Origin: Gongronella butleri
Lineage: Eukaryota; Mucoromycota; Mucoromycetes; Mucorales; Cunninghamellaceae
Direction of reading: 5' to 3'
Assembly (NCBI GenBank): GCA_025201375.1
Contig: JAIWZP010000018.1
Span: forward strand, 310,001 to 374,000
DNA: 64,000 nt
Shown here: one piece after another, positions 23,212-34,900 of the stretch
How the letters are laid out: every line of letters begins with the position of its first letter
How positions within the stretch are numbered: the first letter of the stretch is position 1
Notes under the pieces: model-generated
What the model was told of the DNA's origin: nothing
Database searches by the model: none
Seen by the model: only the letters and a program-made list of their open reading frames with translations
Translations under genes and position numbers: made by a program

Positions 23212-24283
23212 CTAGGCCAGGCGCTCAACGGACGACACGTGCATCGACGCTTTCATGTGCTTGCGGAGCGACCTTGCATGAAAGTATGATTTCTTGCATT
23301 CTTGACACGCAAAGGGCCGGATGTTACTGTGTGTTTTGCGGTGCGTGCTAAGCGAGTCCGGACGCGAGAAGCGCTTTCCACAGCCGCCAAATTCGCAAAC
23401 AAAGGGCCGCTCACCCGTGTGCGTGCGCAGGTGATTATGCATCTTGTGTCGCTTGGTGAATGGTTTGTCATGGCGTGGGCAGCCTGCCCAGCGGCAATAG
23501 TACATGGCCTGGTTTTTTTTAAGGGGAACGCGCGTGAGCAATTCAGGGTAAGAGCGCGTCGCGTGCCTGCCTTTTTTTTTTTTTTCCTTGCTTGCTTACC
23601 CTGCCTTTGCCAACATGCGCTCGGCAAAGATGTTCTGTCAGCTGAGACATGGAATAAGTCATGGTATCACATGAGGCCCATCGGCAGGGCCAGCATTCTT
23701 GTTTTGGCAATTCCGAGTAACGCTGCTGCAAGAGCTGCTCCAGCATCCCGACGCGAGTGATCAATTCATCCTTGGTCCACAGCTGAAGAGCATCTCGTGG
23801 TTTCGACGCGATGAACATCGAGAGACTATTTTTATGCGTCTTGTGAGCCAACTCGGGGCTATGGTCCTCCATGGGTGGCGACGGTGGTGATGGCAAATCA
23901 TGGGGAGCATGACTCGTGGCCACATAGGCTGCATGTGGATGAGGCGACGCGTGGAAAAAGGACGAATGGTTGGAAAACGGGTCGCACGACTCGTTGCTGC
24001 TGATGGTCGAGCACATCGACATGTCCGCAGCCAATTCCTCATTCCATGGCGTCATGCCGGCCGCCGTCGTGAGGTCTGTGCCATACATGTCATGCGGCGC
24101 CATCATGGTTGCCACGGTCTCCGCCTTGTATGCCATTTCCGCGTCGTGAGGATGGAAAACTAGTCAACAAGAAGCCCGAAGCAAATGGTCAATGATTTGT
24201 TTGTTTGCATTTATGCATCGCTTCGTACTGGACATGGACATTGGCGGCTGATCCGCGAAATCTAGAGGAAGTGTGGTGGCCAT
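23212..24283 (-). CDS. C2H2 zinc-finger transcription factor (GLI/ZIC-like fingers)
   Basis: Exons are 24283-24229, 24159-23600 and 23508-23212 (303 aa, frame kept). The N-terminal half is acidic and rich in Ser, His, Pro and Met, a possible activation region. A short leucine-rich helix (ELITRVGMLEQLLQQRYSEL) follows. Four zinc fingers then occupy about 176-298. The first is CRWASC with HLCRAH, the second CRWAGC with HNHLRTH, the third CEFGGCGKRFSRPDSLSTH, and the fourth CQECKKSYFHARSLRKH. The four-residue spacing between cysteines in the first three and the CxW start resemble GLI/ZIC and PacC-type fingers. TGERP links fingers two and three. It is therefore likely a sequence-specific nuclear regulator; the targets are not evident. 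An alternative start at 24136 would skip the first exon. Confidence 0.85.
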
Positions 24284-24449
24284 CTTGTTCAAACAGGGTC
24301 TTTTAAAAAGCAAAAAGAAAGAAAAAAAGAGAGGAAAGAAAGAAAAAAACACGGTCTAGTCGTAAAAAAAAAAAAAGGAAAAGAAAGAAGAGGGAATTGG
24401 AGGCGCGCGTCCATGATTCCAATATGTAAGGAAGCGCGAGACGCCCTCA

Positions 24450-24817
24450 TTACTTGATCATTTGAACACACAACATAAAAAAAATAAGAAGCTCGGGGGT
24501 CAATTCGTCGGGAAGGCATTCCGTGATGGTCTTTTTGCCGGGCTGTGAAGATCATTCACACATGCGCCGGTGAGATATCGTCATGTGAGCAGGCAATGCA
24601 ATGATACGCGATCCCCAACGGCACACAAGACATGTCGGGTTTTTACCTTTTTCAACGTGATAGGCTCATTAATCGTTTCTTTGCATTCCCAGGCAGCAAA
24701 CAGGGTGGTGCCATCATCACCCGCATGCCTTTTTACAGGGAGTGTTGTTGTATGATTCTGCTTTAGGAAATGCCGAAAGGCTGCTAATTTTCGACGTATG
24801 CTTGAAAGAGGCAACAC
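24450..24817 (-). CDS. small unknown gene or C-terminal gene fragment
   Basis: Two exons (24817-24647 and 24542-24450) join cleanly at GTAAAA and CACAG sites to give 87 aa. The joined C-terminus looks like real protein: HAGDDGTTLFAAWECKETI, NEPITLKK, then PGKKTITECLPDELTPEL and LIFFMLCVQMIK. The first 20-25 residues are less convincing and could be intron, since a CTAAAG acceptor precedes QNHTTT. It may be the 3' part of a longer gene whose 5' exons I could not find, or a decayed copy. A weak resemblance to the ends of Tubby/LURP-like proteins was considered but is not secure. Confidence 0.35.
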
Positions 24818-25138
24818 ATTGTTTGTTTGTTTGTGAGCGTGATTTGTTCCACAAGCCCTGTTGGCGAGCGCACGTTCTTTTTAAATCAATACACATCGCC
24901 ACAACCGCATAGATTTTTTTTTCTCGAGATGGCACAAAAAAAAATCAGATGATCCTCCTCTTGCTTCTCAATCCGCTTTTGGGGTTCCGTTTTGGCAACA
25001 CAGGAGTGGTTTTTTTTATTTATCCTTGGCGAAAGCGTCAAAAAGAAAAGAGAGAGAAAAAAAATTTAGGCAGCCGAGCCGCGCTGAGACTATTAAAAAG
25101 GTTGCCGTCGTGAGAATCGTGATTGAAAACCTGTTTCA

Positions 25139-26001
25139 TCATGAAAAATAAAGCGGGCCTCTTTTAGTTGTTACCGTGATGCGTTTCGCCTCTTCGTGCA
25201 ATGCGGTGATTTGCGTGTTGAATCGGGTGATGAGGTCGGCGACCTTTTGGCCCGTGGGGTTCTCCTGCAGCCATTTCTGGGCACGGTCCGTGGCCTGCTT
25301 GTGCTGCTCCTGCACTTTTTCCTCCAGGGGGCCGGTCTTGTCTCTCACATGATACTGGTCGTCGAGCTTTTGTGCATTTTGCTGGAGTTGCTCGTAATAT
25401 TTTTGCACTGTGTCACGCACACCGTACTTGTGATCAAACTCAATGCCCTTGGCGAGCACTTGATCACCCAGCCGATAGCCACCAGCCATCACCTCGGCCA
25501 TCACCTTGGACACCAGCTGCGTGGGATCACCTGCCGCTTTCTTCTCGTCGGGCGCTTCCGATTTCTTGTCCTCAGCCGAAGCCGACGGCGCACCATCCTT
25601 GCCCTGATCTTCTTTGATGGAAAATTCCGTAAAGTAATGTGCCACCTGGATGGGCTGACCATCGAGGAACGCTACAAATTACAAAAAAAAAAAAAAAAGT
25701 GTTTGCGACGCACAAAGGAACCAATCGCTCTTGCACGCCCTCTACCCCCGCCATCTATTTTTATCACACGTTCTATCATACCTTGAGACATGAGCACCGC
25801 TGTATCTGCTGCCTTGGATGTTTCAAACATGATAAGCGCCGCTTTTTGATTATCTCCATCAGGTTGCAAGTCCACATCCTTGATCTTGCCGCAAAACGCA
25901 AAGAAATCACGGAGCGATTTTTCATTGGTGGATCCGCTGATGTCGGTCACCTTGACCAAATCGGGCGTGGGCTCAGTTGGGATCTGCATCGTCCAGGTCA
26001 T
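25139..26001 (-). CDS. Vip1-like RRM protein
   Basis: Exons are 26001-25782 and 25671-25139 (250 aa). Residues about 15-95 form an RRM-like fold: VKVTDISGSTNEKSLRDFF, FCGKIKDVDLQPDGD, AALIMFETSKAADTAVLM and AFLDGQPIQVAHYF. A charged linker follows. The C-terminal half carries the features of fungal Vip1-type proteins: VMAEVMAGGYRLGDQVL, KGIEFDHKYGV and ITALHEEAKRI. The exact role of this family is poorly known; RNA binding is inferred from the RRM. The C-terminus is uncertain. A GTAACA donor at 25174 joined to an AATAG acceptor at 25090 would replace the last 12 residues with SQRGSAA, end at 25066 and give 246 aa. MQIP at 25989 is an alternative start. Confidence 0.85.
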
Positions 26002-26635
26002 GTTAAATTTTGATTATTGTTCGGATGAATGAAGAGAAAAAAATGAATGCGTAAGATGACCATGTCGCCGGATGACCCATTTCTCTTTTATATCTGCGCA
26101 CGGCCAAGGCATCAATGCAAAAAGTGAAACTAACCTGCACGAATGCACACGCACGACTAGTCAATTTTTAACGCCAGGTCTATTTTAGCTCCGCTACATT
26201 TAGCGCGGTCGTCGGCATGAATCCAGCCTAGTCAATTGCCTTTAGGCAGCTGTCCATGACGTTGGTCAACATCTTGGGGTAACATGACGCACGTGCTTAG
26301 GGCCTCTTGGATGGATGACGCATGGCTTCCGAGCCGCAATCCCGTCGATCGCCAAGTGACGTAGCCGAAGACATTGCTGATGCATTCCGCGCACGCTGAC
26401 AAATGAAAAAAAAAATGGGCCCTATTATTCGCGTCATTGCGCATTCGCATGCTCTCACACCAGCACCTCGCGAGAGAAACAGATTATTACAAATAGCACA
26501 TGGGAAAGTTTCGGTGCATTCATCATCGCACATACGCGCTTTTTTAAGGGAGGCAAATATGGCCCGAACAGCACATCACTCTTTCCGAACAACACCTTGT
26601 TGGGTGCTGGACTAGTGCCTGACACGCCAGTGCAG

Positions 26636-26669
<34 letters not shown>

Positions 26670-27149
26670 AGAGAGAGAGAGAGAGCGAGTCTTCAAGAAT
26701 TTAGGTCCTTTGCGCGTCCCTTGCCGCCTTGCGCCTTGCCTGCTATTATAAAATCGTCTCAGCCGGACACACACTGCATGGAGTAGGTACTGTAATTAGG
26801 CACGTGCAATTTGTTGCCGCCTGTGACTAAATGAAAAGTCTAGAGAAAAGCAAGTTGTAGAGAAATAATTTTTATTTTTTTTGTATTTTGCGCGACTTCG
26901 CCGCCGCTGGCCAAGGCCCAAGGGTCAGTTCTTCTATTACTGTAAATGCGCTTTACAGTAGCAGTCCAGCTTGACAGAGCACATTGCCTACAGTATCATA
27001 TCACGATGTGTCAGCTTTCAACAAAAAAGGATGGGTACAGACTTACGTACGAATCACGATGCTTCACAAACAAAGCTTTGCGCTAGTAAAATTCTATGAT
27101 ATGATATTTTTTAATGCTTTTCTTTATGCACCGAAGCACATTTGACCTT
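26002..27149. other. intergenic DNA
   Basis: No gene was found. The segment contains an A run followed by a GA microsatellite near 26638-26686, and several ACTGTA/TACAGT motifs from 26780 onward that mark the approach to repeat R copy B. The first part is probably the promoter of the Vip1-like gene, which starts at 26001 on the minus strand. Confidence 0.5.
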
Positions 27150-28345
27150 TTAATAAAGTGATTTTGATGGTGCACAAAGCTCTAAAGCAACGCACAAACG
27201 CGCTACTGTATAATATCATACTGTACTGGTACACTGCACATAAATTACAGTACACAACTACACATTTTCCTTTGGAAAACGAAAAAGCGTGTTTTTTTCT
27301 TGCTTTGCCGGCTTGTTGTGCCTCCAGAAAATTTTTTACAGCCTAGCTGCCCGCCGATGAAAATCGCGTCACGGCATGAACAAAAGCCCAGTGCTCAGGA
27401 TGGTACCGCGCGATTTTTTTTTACTGTACGTCCGCAAATTCCAAAACCGCCAAATCTGTCCTATTTTGCATTTACGGTAGCTCGTCATCTACGAGGCCGA
27501 TTCCTTTCAAAAACAGTTGCATCGCATTCGGCGCAAAATTTACAACAAAAAAGCTTAAAACCACATACTGTATGTAGCGCTACGACCACTTTTGAAAAAT
27601 TCAGGGGTCACACATTTTAATCTCAGAAAATGCCAAATTTGAGAAATTTCGAACTCCGAGTGATCAATGCATCCCAAACAGGTAGCTCTGACAATTTGCT
27701 ATTGGTTGACAAAATGACAAGTCGCCCCAACGTAAGAAAAAAGCACAAAGAGTGACGCATGAACGGCGATCGACTGAGGAAATTGCCTACATTGGGCAAA
27801 GCTTTTTTGCAAAAATGCAAGGTTTGGCACTTCCAAATTAAGGTGCGTGGATTGCATGGAATTTTTTTATTTTTTTATTTCGCACATTTTTGTGCACTGA
27901 GTGCGTGGCTGGACTGCAGCTGGTGAAATGACCGATGCATAAGTTCAAACTCAAGCTGGCGCGCTGTGAGTCATCTCATTTGGTGCTTTGCCCCCCTGTT
28001 TGTTAGTAAAACTGTACTAAAAATTGGGGGTCAACTAGCTAGACCGTTGTCGTCTTGTCGAGCAAATAGCGATCAAAGATTTTGTTGAAAAAGTGGAGGA
28101 TTTTTCTCTGTCAGTTTACAGTACAGTACTGTACTGTACAGTACAGTACTGTATTTTGGTCATCCCTCGGTGAAACTGGTCCCGTTCTGCTCGTGACAAA
28201 AGCCCGATGTCGGCTGCCTGGTCATCTCTACATTTTACAGTACCGCTTTTTCATGCTTTTTGGAAGAATGCACATCTTCCGTCCTCCATCTCGGTCTTTG
28301 TACGCATCATCACATTACATATTACAGTACTGTACAGTACAGTAC
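27150..28345. repeat. long dispersed repeat R, copy B (5' part)
   Basis: It matches the first part of R copy A (about 1190-2280) and copy C. Shared landmarks are TGTGCCTCCAGAAA at 27318, CGTCACGGCATGAACAAAAG, GCTACGACCACTTTTGAAAA, CAGGGGTCACACATTT and GATCAATGCATCCCAAACAGG. The copy stops at a tract of TACAGTACTGTA palindromes, next to which a long-TIR element has inserted. Position 27344-27345 (GCC TA GCTGCC) is an uninterrupted counterpart of the site split by two elements in copy C. Confidence 0.7.
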
Positions 28346-28357
28346 TGTACACGTGTA

Positions 28358-29389
28358 CAGTGCCCGGACAAAAAAAGTTTCGCTGTGCATACTGTAATTC
28401 TCTGCAGTGCAAGGTATCAATTAATCGCGTTAATCTCTGCTGTATTGATCAATAATGGCTCCAGTGATATGAAATTTTGCAGGAACAATTAATGATTTAA
28501 AAGTAAAAAAACAATTCTAAAATTATGAAATGGCTATGCCAAGCGGGTATTGAAATAGATCAAAAAGGGATACCTGACGCGTCACGCGACGCGACGCGTA
28601 CCTACGCGTATACAATGGCCTGTGGTGGAGATGAATTGACGTTATGAACACCATCTCCAATTTTTTTGCAACGAGTGCAATGGTGCCTGATTGTATTTTA
28701 AGAATCAATTCCATGTTACATGCATTGCATCGGTGCTGTGATCGAATAATGTAAAATCATCATGTGACACGCGTCACGCGTCACGGCGTCAGACGTGTCA
28801 AAAGTCGCGATTTCCTTCGTAACATGGTCGTAGTGCTCCTACTGGTCAACCAATCGATAACAGTCTATTCTAGTCCTTCAAATTAAATAAGTACAATGGT
28901 TTTAAGCCAACTAGGGATTAAAATTAGATAACAGAGAAGGCAATTGTTATTCCAGATGCAACTGACGCGTGACGCGTGTCACATGATGATTTTACATTAT
29001 TCGATCACAGCACCGATGCAATGCATGTAACATGGAATTGATTCTTAAAATACAATCAGGCACCATTGCACTCGTTGCAAAAAAATTGGAGATGGTGTTC
29101 ATAACGTCAATTCATCTCCACAGGCCATTGTATACGCGTAGGTACGCGTCGCGTCGCGTGACGCGTCAGGTATCCCTTTTTGATCTATTTCAATACCCGC
29201 TTGGCATAGCCATTTCATAATTTTAGAATTGTTTTTTTACTTTTAAATCATTAATTGTTCCTGCAAAATTTCATATCACTGGAGCCATTATTGATGATCA
29301 ATACAGCAGAGATTAACGCGATTAATTGATACCTTGCACTGCAGAGAATTACAGTATGCACAGCGAAACTTTTTTTTGCCCGGGCACTG
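28358..29389. mobile_element. long-terminal-inverted-repeat element E1 (Tc1/mariner-like MITE)
   Basis: The element starts CAGTGCCCGGACAAAAAAAG and ends with the inverted CTTTTTTTTGCCCGGGCACTG, with TA on both sides (28356-28357 and 29390-29391). The two arms are near-perfect inverted repeats of about 420 bp around a unique centre of roughly 190 bp. No transposase ORF is present; the 62-63 aa ORFs in the arms are mirror images of each other. A CAGTG end and TA target are typical of Tc1/mariner-type ends, so it is probably non-autonomous and mobilised in trans. E2 is nearly the same, so both moved fairly recently. The CG-rich core lies at about 28572-28601 and 29143-29171. Confidence 0.85.
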
Positions 29390-29391
29390 TA

Positions 29392-29888
29392 CCGTACTTT
29401 ATCATACTGCAATAATGGCTTTGTCCAAATGACACCAAATTTGCACCAGTTGACAGCATAGGCAGCATCTCAACGATAAGCAAGTTTTGTCAGCATTTGG
29501 TACACGGGATTCTTGTGCAATCGCGTTTTGAAAGGTTGTATGATATCTTAGGCGCGTGCACGCGCTGTCATCCATCCATCCTTGTGTCACCCCCCAAATC
29601 GCGTTCGGCAGCCCCTCATGCCGCCAAGGCAAGCTCCGATGCCCGTCATTCATGTAAAAAAAAAAAAAAAAAAAAAAAAGAGCGCCAAGCTTGCACAAAT
29701 GCATCCTCTTGAGCAAAGAATGATTTCATTGAGATTTGTACAACGCGCGCGTGTATCACTAGAATGGGAATTAAGGAAACTAGTGGGTAAAATAAAACGA
29801 GGGATAAATAAAGAAAGGAATTGAGGAGGTGGTGGCAGGGAAAAAGAGCGAGGGTACTAGCTTCAGTGATAAAAAAAAGACAAATCAT
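29392..29888. other. intergenic DNA
   Basis: No gene was seen. A 23-bp A run lies near 29657-29679. The final 60 bp form the 3' flank of the convergent minus-strand epimerase-like gene. Confidence 0.5.
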
Positions 29889-31573
29889 CTATGGCCAAAG
29901 ACGCAGGGCCTTGTAGTCATCAATGATGACTTGCAGGTTCTCTTTCGTCAACTTGGGCACCTCGTACACAAAGCCGGTCTGGGTCTCAATGGCCGAGCCG
30001 TCCACGGAAAGTGCATTGTTGTACAGCAATTCGGGATCCAAGTAAGGCGACAGAGGCGAATGAAGGATACCGCTTCCCTTGAGGATGTTTGCCCAAGGCT
30101 CAAGATGCTTTTCATTCACGTCCTCCACAACGGAATTGAGATTCATCTGTAGCAAAAGTCAAAATCATAAGAAAAGGGCTGAATCTAGACCCAGTCGGGG
30201 TGTGCGGTCCTTTTTTTTTTTTTTTTTTTTTACCTTTGCAAAAGTGGAGACAATGCTCGTGTGATAGCCGGTCTGGATGCCATAAATCTGGCGCAAGAGC
30301 GTATTGATGGTCTCTTGATCTTCATAGAAGAATTGCCAAGAAAAGACAAATAAGCCCAAAAGAAGAACGAAAATAGGGGCGGCGTACGAACCGCTTGTTT
30401 TTTTTTCTTCTCTTTTTACCTGTGTCCTGCTTGTCCGCCAGATTAAAGACAGGCACGGCGCTTTTATCCTTGCGCTCTGGGTACCATTGAGCCAGATGCC
30501 AGCTGGCACGCACGACGTCCAGGACATGGACCGTGTTGACCTTGAGGTCCTTTGACCAGAGCAGAGTCATTTCCTCGTTGAGGTGCTGGTACACACGGCC
30601 GATGATCAGGCGCGGTGTCAAGCCGGTCAGTGCTGAGGGTCCGTACACCAAAGCTGGGCGCACAATGATAAGATTCAGGCTAGAAAATGCATCAATGCAA
30701 GATCCACAAAGGTGTCAGTCGCACAAGGGCATACACAGAAAACAAGAAAAAAAGAACAAAAATAGAACGAGCGCGCCCTTGTCCCTTTTTTTGTTTTTAC
30801 CCGTCAATGGCCTTCATTTCTTCTTCGGCCTTTTGCTTGTATTTGGCCATGGTGGTCCATGGCTTGACCTTGGATTTTTCGGTCGAAGCCCCCTAAGTAT
30901 AGAAGGTGCCATTGGGTGGCATTTGGATGAGTGGATCGATTTTTTTGATCATCCGGCCAAACTCAGGTGTGTCGCCGCGACAATTGCACACTTCTTCCTC
31001 CATTTCCCGCTTCTGGACCCCCCCCCTTTTTTTTTTTTTTTTTTTTACCTGGTCGCTGTCGTACACCTCCGCCGTCGATGTGACGACATAGGCCTTGGCC
31101 TTGCGCTTGGCAGCCTCTTTGGCGCAATTGACGCTGAGAGTCACAATGCGGTCTTGGTAAACCATGTCCGCTTGCGAATACTTTGACTCGCCCGCGAAAT
31201 TGAACACATAGTCAAACTGGGCGCCGTCATCTCGTTCGAAACACTGAGCAATAGAAGCTGCGCAAAAGAAAGAAGAAGAAGAAAAAAAAAGCAGAAATAG
31301 GCCCGTGGCTGGGTGTCAGTGGTGCGTGACGCGTGATTTTTTGTTCTTTTTTGATCTTTTTTTACCCGGCTGTGACAAGTTGGCTTGTTTAAACTCGACG
31401 TGTTGGAAGGCTTCCTTGTGTTCCTTTGAGAGGTAGGCCGTTTCAGGGAGCATCTTGTCGACGACACGGATGGTGGAGGCAAATTGGCCGTCAACGAGGA
31501 ATTTAACCATGTGACGGCCGACAAAGCCCGTGCCGCCGAGCACGAGTACCGAGGGTTTGTCTTGGATGGTCAT
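29889..31573 (-). CDS. NAD-dependent epimerase/dehydratase-like extended SDR protein
   Basis: Six exons on the minus strand: 31573-31366, 31257-31049, 30892-30801, 30679-30420, 30319-30234 and 30146-29889 (370 aa, frame kept). The N-terminus has the Rossmann nucleotide-binding motif VLVLGGTGFVGRHMVKFL (about 9-26), then YVFNFAGESKYSQAD and KAYVVTSTAEVYDSD, matching extended short-chain dehydrogenases. IIVRPALVYGPSALTGLTP follows the catalytic region. Where the family has YxxxK, this protein reads TMAKYKQKAEE, that is MxxxK, so the usual catalytic Tyr seems replaced by Met. The C-terminal substrate region ends LRLWP. It may bind NAD(P) without classical chemistry, or use a different residue. 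The substrate is unknown. Confidence 0.82.
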
Positions 31574-31950
31574 GACGCGTGTATGACTGCAGAAAAATGG
31601 ATTAAAACAAGGGTGGGAAGAGCGACGAGCCGATTACTTTTTTTTTTCTTCCCCTTGCCTTCCCCCCCCCGCTTTTGCCATGCCCACGTTATGCCCTTTG
31701 ATGTGTGGTTACACAAGACTTCCTTTTTTTCGTCTTTCAACGAGCGTTCGAACTTTTTTTTATTTTTGGATCCAGCAATGGAGCTATGGCCTTTTTTATT
31801 CTTCAGTCAACATGGCCTTTTTTTTTTTTTCTTCTTTCTTCTTTTTTTCTTTGGAATTGATACTCGCCTCCCTTTTTCATTTTTTTTTCTCGTTCAATTC
31901 GCATCCAAGGCTCCCCTTTCCCCCCTTTTTTTGTTTGTTTGGCCAGTGAC
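31574..31950. promoter_or_regulatory. divergent promoter region
   Basis: These 377 bp separate the start codons of the epimerase-like gene (minus) and chitin synthase (plus). The part toward chitin synthase is dominated by pyrimidine tracts (CTTCTTTCTTCTTTTT and similar), the usual look of promoters and leaders in this window. No TATA box was singled out. Shared regulation is possible but untested. Confidence 0.4.
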
Positions 31951-34900
31951 ATGTCAAACTCTCGGTATCAGCCTGCATTGACTCGTCAGGTGTCATTTGG
32001 CACGCCATCGACGCCCGATGACGAAGAGGGTGCCCCTGTGATGGCGTCGGAAGGGATGCGCTTGCCGGGCGGCCATGGGCCCAAGCGTCAAAAGTCACTC
32101 GTTCGGCCTGAGCGCGAGCGCATTGACCGATCGCATCCACATTATCATTACCGGCAGGCCGCCACACGGCAAGATGACATTGCTCCCAGCTCCACGGGCC
32201 ATTACCCGTCAAATCATCGTTCAAACACTCTGCGACGGCGCCCTAGTGCCACCAATTTGCTTCTCCGACGGGGCAAAAGCATTTTAGCGAGAGAGGAAAA
32301 AGTCACGATTGAAGAAGAGGAAGAGGAAGAGGAGCCCCCTGCAAAGAAGCCGCTGCCAAGTCCCTGGATGGTGTATTGCTGGATGCTGACGTGCTGTTTC
32401 CCAGCGCCGATGCTACGGTGGGCGGGTAAAGTGGGAGGAGAAAAAAAAAAAAAAAGGGCAAACAATGCAAAAAGAGAGTGTGACAAGGCCCCGAATCCAA
32501 CGTGTCATTGGGCTAACCTTATCTTCTAAAATAGGCATCCCAAATGGCCCTGCACAAATGGCTTGGCGCGAAAAAATCGGCCTGGTGTCGTTGATCGTCA
32601 TTGTCATGGGCCTTGTTGGTTTCCTCACCTTTGGCTTTACCCAAGCCGTGTGTCCGACACCGCCTCTCAACATCCATGGCACGGAAATCAACAACGGTTA
32701 CTTGGTCATCCACGGCAATGCCTATATGCTCGCAGATTGGAATAGCCATCCGACCATTGAGGGGACACAAAACGTCTTGTACCCGCCTGTCAATGGCGGC
32801 GGCATGGACGCGTCCTTTTTGTTCCCCACGGCCGTCGACACGTCCGCATGTGCTCAGGTCTTGACGCGCAAATCAGCAGCATCGGGCCCCACTGCTTCCA
32901 TCTATATGCCTTGCCAACTGTTCAGCCCCAATTCCACCCAGGCGCCCTCATCCAGCCAATACAGCAATACCACGAGCTGCCACTTGTCCTCGACAGCTTT
33001 GAACGAACTAAACGACTTTCAAGCTAATGGTGTCCCTCAATCCAGCGGCGGAAATCCCAACAAAGTCGGCCGTGTCTATTATCAATGGGAAGACCTCAAC
33101 ACCACCAACAATTACATGGCTTACAACGGGTAAAAAAAAATATCGATCAAAAAAAGCAAAAAAGGCGGGTATTGAAAAGCTGACCCGATGGAATTAAACC
33201 TTTTTTTATCCTCTCCCTCTCCTTTTTTAGTGCTGTGCTCAACCTCAACCTACTTCAATCGCTACCGACCAGTGTCTTTGACCTGCTCCCTGGCGGTCTG
33301 ATCGAAGCCATTCTGGCCAATGCCACTGAATTTGCCGGCAAGGACATGACGGTGGCCATTCAAGGCTACCACGTGGAAGGCAACCAATGGCAAAAGGAAG
33401 CCGAATGTCTGGATGCGCTTGTCAAGGTGGGATCGATCGACACGCTCGAGCTCGGGTGCATTGCATCGGACGTGGTGCTCTACGTATCGCTTGTGGTCAT
33501 TCTTGCCGTGATTTTCATCAAATTCTGCATGGCCGTGTTCTTTGGCTGGTTCCTTTCTTACAAGCTGGGCAGCTTTGGTGACGAGGACAATTCGTACGCG
33601 GCGCGCATGAAGCGTGAAGAAGAAATCGAGAATTGGACGCGCAACATGCAGGCGGCTCCTTCGCATCAATTGCCCAACATCACCCCTGGAAACAAGGCAA
33701 ACAAGCGAAAGACCCTCTTGCCGCAAACGTCACGCTTCACGCAACCCGAGCATGGCGTCCATCGCTTCGACAATAGCAGCGCATTGGCACTTGGCACACC
33801 TTCAACAACCAATGTCAATGCTGCGGCTGCCGCCACGAATCCTTCTTGGCAATTCGCCGCGCCTACGGCGCCTTGGGCTTCTCAAACATCCTTTCGCAAT
33901 TCTGTCTCCACGTACGAATTTGCCAAAAAAAAAAAAAAAAACCGGAAAAAAAGGAAAAAAAAGGAAAAAAGAAGAAAATTAAAAAGGGCCATGTTTTTTT
34001 AATTTCTTTTAATATTTTTTAATATTCTTTATGTGCAATTAGGTTGCCGACCGGTTTTGGCGCGAATTCGCCTCGCCCGCATTCGATGATGATGTCGCCC
34101 TATGGTCGCGGGTCCATGTCGTCGCCTCGGCCATCGTCCATGACTCTTTCGGTGTCGAGTCTCGATAGTGGCAATACGCACGGGCTCAAATGCCCGCTGC
34201 CTCTGTCACCACATGTGATTCCGCGCCCTGCGGCTGATTTCATGCCATTCAAGTTTGTGCTTGCGCCGACGGTGTGCCTGGTGACATGTTACTCGGAAGG
34301 CGAGGAAGGCATTCGCACGACGCTCGATTCCATTGCGCTCAGCGATTACCCCAATTCGCACAAGCTGCTTTTGGTCATTTGCGACGGTATTATCAAAGGT
34401 CACGGCAATGACCGCACCACGCCGGAGATTTGCGTCGACATGATGCGCGACCTACTTGTCCCCGCGGACCAAGTAGAAGCACACCCGTACGTGGCCATTG
34501 CCGATGGCAAAAAGCGCACCAATTACGCAAAGGTCTACGCCGGCTTTTACAAGTACAATGATGATACAGTCGACCCGTCGCTGCAGACGCGTGTGCCCAT
34601 GATCACGCTCGTGAAATGCGGCTCCCCAGAGGAGCAGAACGACGCCAAGCCCGGCAATCGCGGCAAACGCGACTCGCAGATCGTCTTTATGCAATTTTTG
34701 CAAAAAGTCATGTTTGACGAGCGCATGACGCGCATGGAATACGACTTTTTCAACGCCATCTGGCGCGTGTCGGGTCTGCCAGCCGATGCCTTTGAGCTGT
34801 GTCTCATGGTCGACGCCGACACCAAGCTGTTCCCGGATGCACTCACGCGTCTCGTTGCTGCCGCCGTCAAAGACCCTTCCATCTCGGGTCTCTGTGGTGA

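Noticed and set aside
28523..29220. Two similar 62-63 aa ORFs in E1
   Set aside because: They are the same DNA read in the two inverted arms. No start context, splice sites or family features support coding.
33912..34002. Lys-rich extension of the chitin synthase reading frame
   Set aside because: It is an A-rich intron. The GTACGA donor at 33912 and the AATTAG acceptor at 34042 restore the family frame.
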